Shown here in pieces: positions 12,684-14,750 of a stretch of 14,750 bases of DNA. The notes beneath the pieces were generated by a model, which saw only the letters and a list, made by a program, of their open reading frames with translations, made no database searches and was not told where the DNA came from. The stretch is from an uncultured Clostridia bacterium. GTDB lineage: Bacteria > Bacillota > Clostridia > Christensenellales > Borkfalkiaceae. Numbering within the stretch: position 1 is the first letter of the stretch; every line of letters starts with the position of its first letter. The DNA is taken from NCBI GenBank assembly GCA_944369635.1, contig CALVXL010000157.1:1-14750 (forward strand), in the 5' to 3' direction. A program made the position numbers and the translations under genes.

Positions 12684-14750
12684 ATGAAAAAGGGTAAACA
12701 GAAAGGTTCGGCGATCGCCCTTTCCGTATTGACGATCGTATGCAGCATTTCGCTCCTTGCGGGGGCAACGTTTGCACTCTTTACCGACAGGCAGGATAAC
12801 GATGTCACGCTCAGCAGCGGCGAAGTGCAATTTGTCGGCAATCTCGAACTCGTAGACGTTTGGGGCGAAAGCAACGACGCGGCGCAGACGGTGGAAAAAG
12901 GTACGGTCGCGGAGGATAAGCTTTCCGGCGTATATCCCGGAGAAGGTACGGTAACGATCGCGCCTGTAACGGGGGAAGAAGCGTTTTCCGTAACGATGAA
13001 CAACGTGGCGCAGGGAGAGACGGCAAGTTTCGCTTTACGCATCACCAACACGGGAAGCGTTAAGATGAAATATCTCGTCTATCTCGAAGCGAAAACGGCG
13101 GACGATCTGGCGCTGTTAAATACGCTCGAAGTCAGTGTCGGCGGACAGGCGAGCGCTCTCTCCGGCAGCCGCAAGACGGTGCAGGATTGGACGCAACTGA
13201 GTTCGCAGGAGGGCGCCAACACGGCGGTCGTGGAAAATATCGAAATCACGTTGCCTTGGGGCGTGGATGCCGTAAACGGTTCGCTCAACTTCGGCATCGA
13301 AGCGGTGCAGTACAATGCTTCGACTTCGGTAGAAGTGAACGGCGTGGAAATGAACACTTTGGAAAAAGCGTTTGAAAGTATCGCGCAGAATGAGGAACAG
13401 GACAGTTTTGAAGTTGTAGTCGGTGCCGGTACGCAGTTCCTTCCCGAAATCGATTTGGGAAATAAAAACGTAACGCTCGTCGGGGCGAACGGTAAAGAAA
13501 ACACCGTAATAAACGGCGATTACAACGTAAGCGGCGGCTCGATTACGCTGCAGGATGTTTCGCTTAACGGCAACGTGTCTGGTAAGGGCGACGTTACGCT
13601 GACCAACGTAACGCTTAACGGTTGCGTAAATGTCGCAACCGTGACAGCGCTTAACAGCTCTGGATCGACATCGGAAGTTACGCTCGAAAATGTCGATATG
13701 GAAGTTTCCACGGTCAATAACGTTTCAGCTATAACCGTTCAGGGTTCCGCGCTCAATATGAACGACGTGAATATTCATTTTTCCAGTGAACTCGGCGAAT
13801 ATACGGTACCTACGGTTAAATTGTTTAATGTACCGTCCGGACGTATTGAGAATTGCAGCATCGACGCAAAGACGACCAATACGGGCGAAGGCAATGCGGA
13901 TATAACCGGTATTTATATCAGCAACGGTACGGTAGATGTGGTAAATTGTACGATTGCGGTGGAATCCACGTATAACAACAGCGACGGATACGGTGATTTC
14001 TATTCTACGGCGCTTACCGCGGCGGACGGTTCCGTAGTGAATTGCGAAAACTGTACGATGACGGGTAGCACCGGCGTGTTTGCGTTCGGCAACTCGTCCG
14101 TTAAAGTGTCGAATGCGGAAATTTCCTGCATTTATTACGCTTTGACGGGGAACAACACTTATGAAGGCGCAGATTTTGAACTGATTGATTCTTATGTGGA
14201 AACCACAGCGGTGGACGGCGTAACGATTTATAAGCCCATGGGCGGCGATTTTGTCATCACGAACAGTACGGTGAAAGGCGGCACGGCGATCGAGTCCAAG
14301 TTCGGTAAATTAGTGATTACCGATTCCACGATCGAATCCACCCAGGAATATGTTGAAGATTTCGTGGCGAACAGGGGCGGTTCGGGCGGAAACGGTTCCG
14401 CGATCTTGCTGAATGCCGGACTTAAAGACTATGTGAAGAATTATCCCGATCAGGATAACAGCGTTGAATTTGTCGGCGACGTCAAGCTCATTACCCTCGA
14501 TGCCGAAACGCCGAAAATCGCGCTTTACGATTGGGGTGAAGTGGAACAGCCGTTTACTTTTACAAACGTTAACAAAGAAGATATCCAAGTATTTGCGACG
14601 GACGGCGTTTCTTTGAGAAGACTGCTCGAAAGCGGTAATTATGTAAGCGTAAAACTCAATAACGACGTTACTTATACCGACGTGAATTTAGTGTCTTCCA
14701 CGACGAGCGGCGTGCTCGATCTGAACGGCAAAACCCTTACCGCTACGTAT
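12684..14750 (+). CDS. Large SipW-dependent surface protein: TasA-like domain plus right-handed beta-helix (3' end outside window)
   Basis: The frame is open for 689 codons from the ATG at 12684 to the window's end, with no stop. The signal peptide ends LLAGATFALFTDRQ, with predicted SipW cleavage after A31. A TasA/camelysin-like sandwich domain (about 32-215) resembles the two preceding proteins (ITNTGSVKMKYLVYLEA, NFGIEAVQYNAS). Then comes a beta-helix entry unit (about 221-267: TLEKAFESI, VVVGAGTQF, VTLVGANG), followed by short repeating strands of parallel beta-helix type (TLQDVSLNGNVSG, VTLTNVTLNG, GTVDVVNCTI, VVNCENCTM). Near 634-689 a similar entry pattern recurs (GVSLRRLLESG, DLNGKTLT), suggesting a second beta-helix beyond the window. 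Catalytic residues of polysaccharide lyases are not evident, so an adhesin or matrix role is more likely than an enzyme, though not certain. SD aaggag (12671-12676), 7 bases from the ATG. Confidence 0.88.
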   Translation, partial: MKKGKQKGSAIALSVLTIVCSISLLAGATFALFTDRQDNDVTLSSGEVQFVGNLELVDVWGESNDAAQTVEKGTVAEDKLSGVYPGEGTVTIAPVTGEEAFSVTMNNVAQGETASFALRITNTGSVKMKYLVYLEAKTADDLALLNTLEVSVGGQASALSGSRKTVQDWTQLSSQEGANTAVVENIEITLPWGVDAVNGSLNFGIEAVQYNASTSVEVNGVEMNTLEKAFESIAQNEEQDSFEVVVGAGTQFLPEIDLGNKNVTLVGANGKENTVINGDYNVSGGSITLQDVSLNGNVSGKGDVTLTNVTLNGCVNVATVTALNSSGSTSEVTLENVDMEVSTVNNVSAITVQGSALNMNDVNIHFSSELGEYTVPTVKLFNVPSGRIENCSIDAKTTNTGEGNADITGIYISNGTVDVVNCTIAVESTYNNSDGYGDFYSTALTAADGSVVNCENCTMTGSTGVFAFGNSSVKVSNAEISCIYYALTGNNTYEGADFELIDSYVETTAVDGVTIYKPMGGDFVITNSTVKGGTAIESKFGKLVITDSTIESTQEYVEDFVANRGGSGGNGSAILLNAGLKDYVKNYPDQDNSVEFVGDVKLITLDAETPKIALYDWGEVEQPFTFTNVNKEDIQVFATDGVSLRRLLESGNYVSVKLNNDVTYTDVNLVSSTTSGVLDLNGKTLTATY

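Noticed and set aside
13400..14570. Beta-helix region as an active pectate lyase or glycosidase
   Set aside because: The repeat pattern supports the fold, but no catalytic or calcium-binding signature could be recognised, and the TasA-like N-domain points to a surface role.
1..14750. CRISPR array, insertion sequence, tRNA or rRNA gene
   Set aside because: No regularly spaced direct repeats, transposase, terminal inverted repeats, or tRNA/rRNA-like sequence was seen on either strand.

Overview
The window reads as chromosome from an anaerobic, gut-type member of the Bacillota (Clostridia-like). Supporting signs are compact, mostly co-directional genes with AGGAGG-type ribosome binding sites, sigma-A promoters, Rho-independent terminators, a DUF5685-type protein, and a SipW signal peptidase with TasA/camelysin-like substrates. 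The standard code fits throughout. Family or genus cannot be settled from sequence reading alone. Every supported gene is on the + strand; the long minus-strand ORFs are shadows.

Region 1 (1-1216): the C-terminal end of a Gfo/Idh/MocA oxidoreductase (GH109-like), a hairpin terminator, and a well-formed promoter driving a small orphan P-loop NTPase. Region 2 (1217-7348): housekeeping genes thrC and trpS, then a DUF5685-type protein starting directly after trpS, a degenerate J-domain protein with a cysteine-rich tail, a six-helix membrane protein starting directly after it, and the 23S rRNA uracil methyltransferase rlmD. The promoters proposed for thrC and trpS overlap the preceding terminator hairpins. 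Region 3 (7386-9280): a tandem fusion of two D12-class DNA adenine methyltransferases, M.FokI-like in layout, with no restriction enzyme visible, closed by a strong terminator.

Region 4 (9355-14750, running off the end) is the accessory part. It is one operon behind a near-consensus promoter: a divergent membrane-anchored TasA-like protein, an ER/SipW-type signal peptidase with a coiled-coil tail, a bitopic protein with an acidic linker and an unassigned cytoplasmic domain, two small proteins with SipW-type signal peptides, and a large protein with a SipW-type signal peptide, a TasA-like N-domain and a right-handed beta-helix. The likely logic is that the dedicated peptidase matures its own secreted beta-sandwich proteins into a surface or matrix assembly. 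The beta-helix protein would be the large adhesin-like component, and the bitopic protein an unknown cytoplasmic partner.

The best candidates for something undescribed are this SipW/beta-helix surface operon and the DUF5685 / degenerate J-protein / membrane-protein module.
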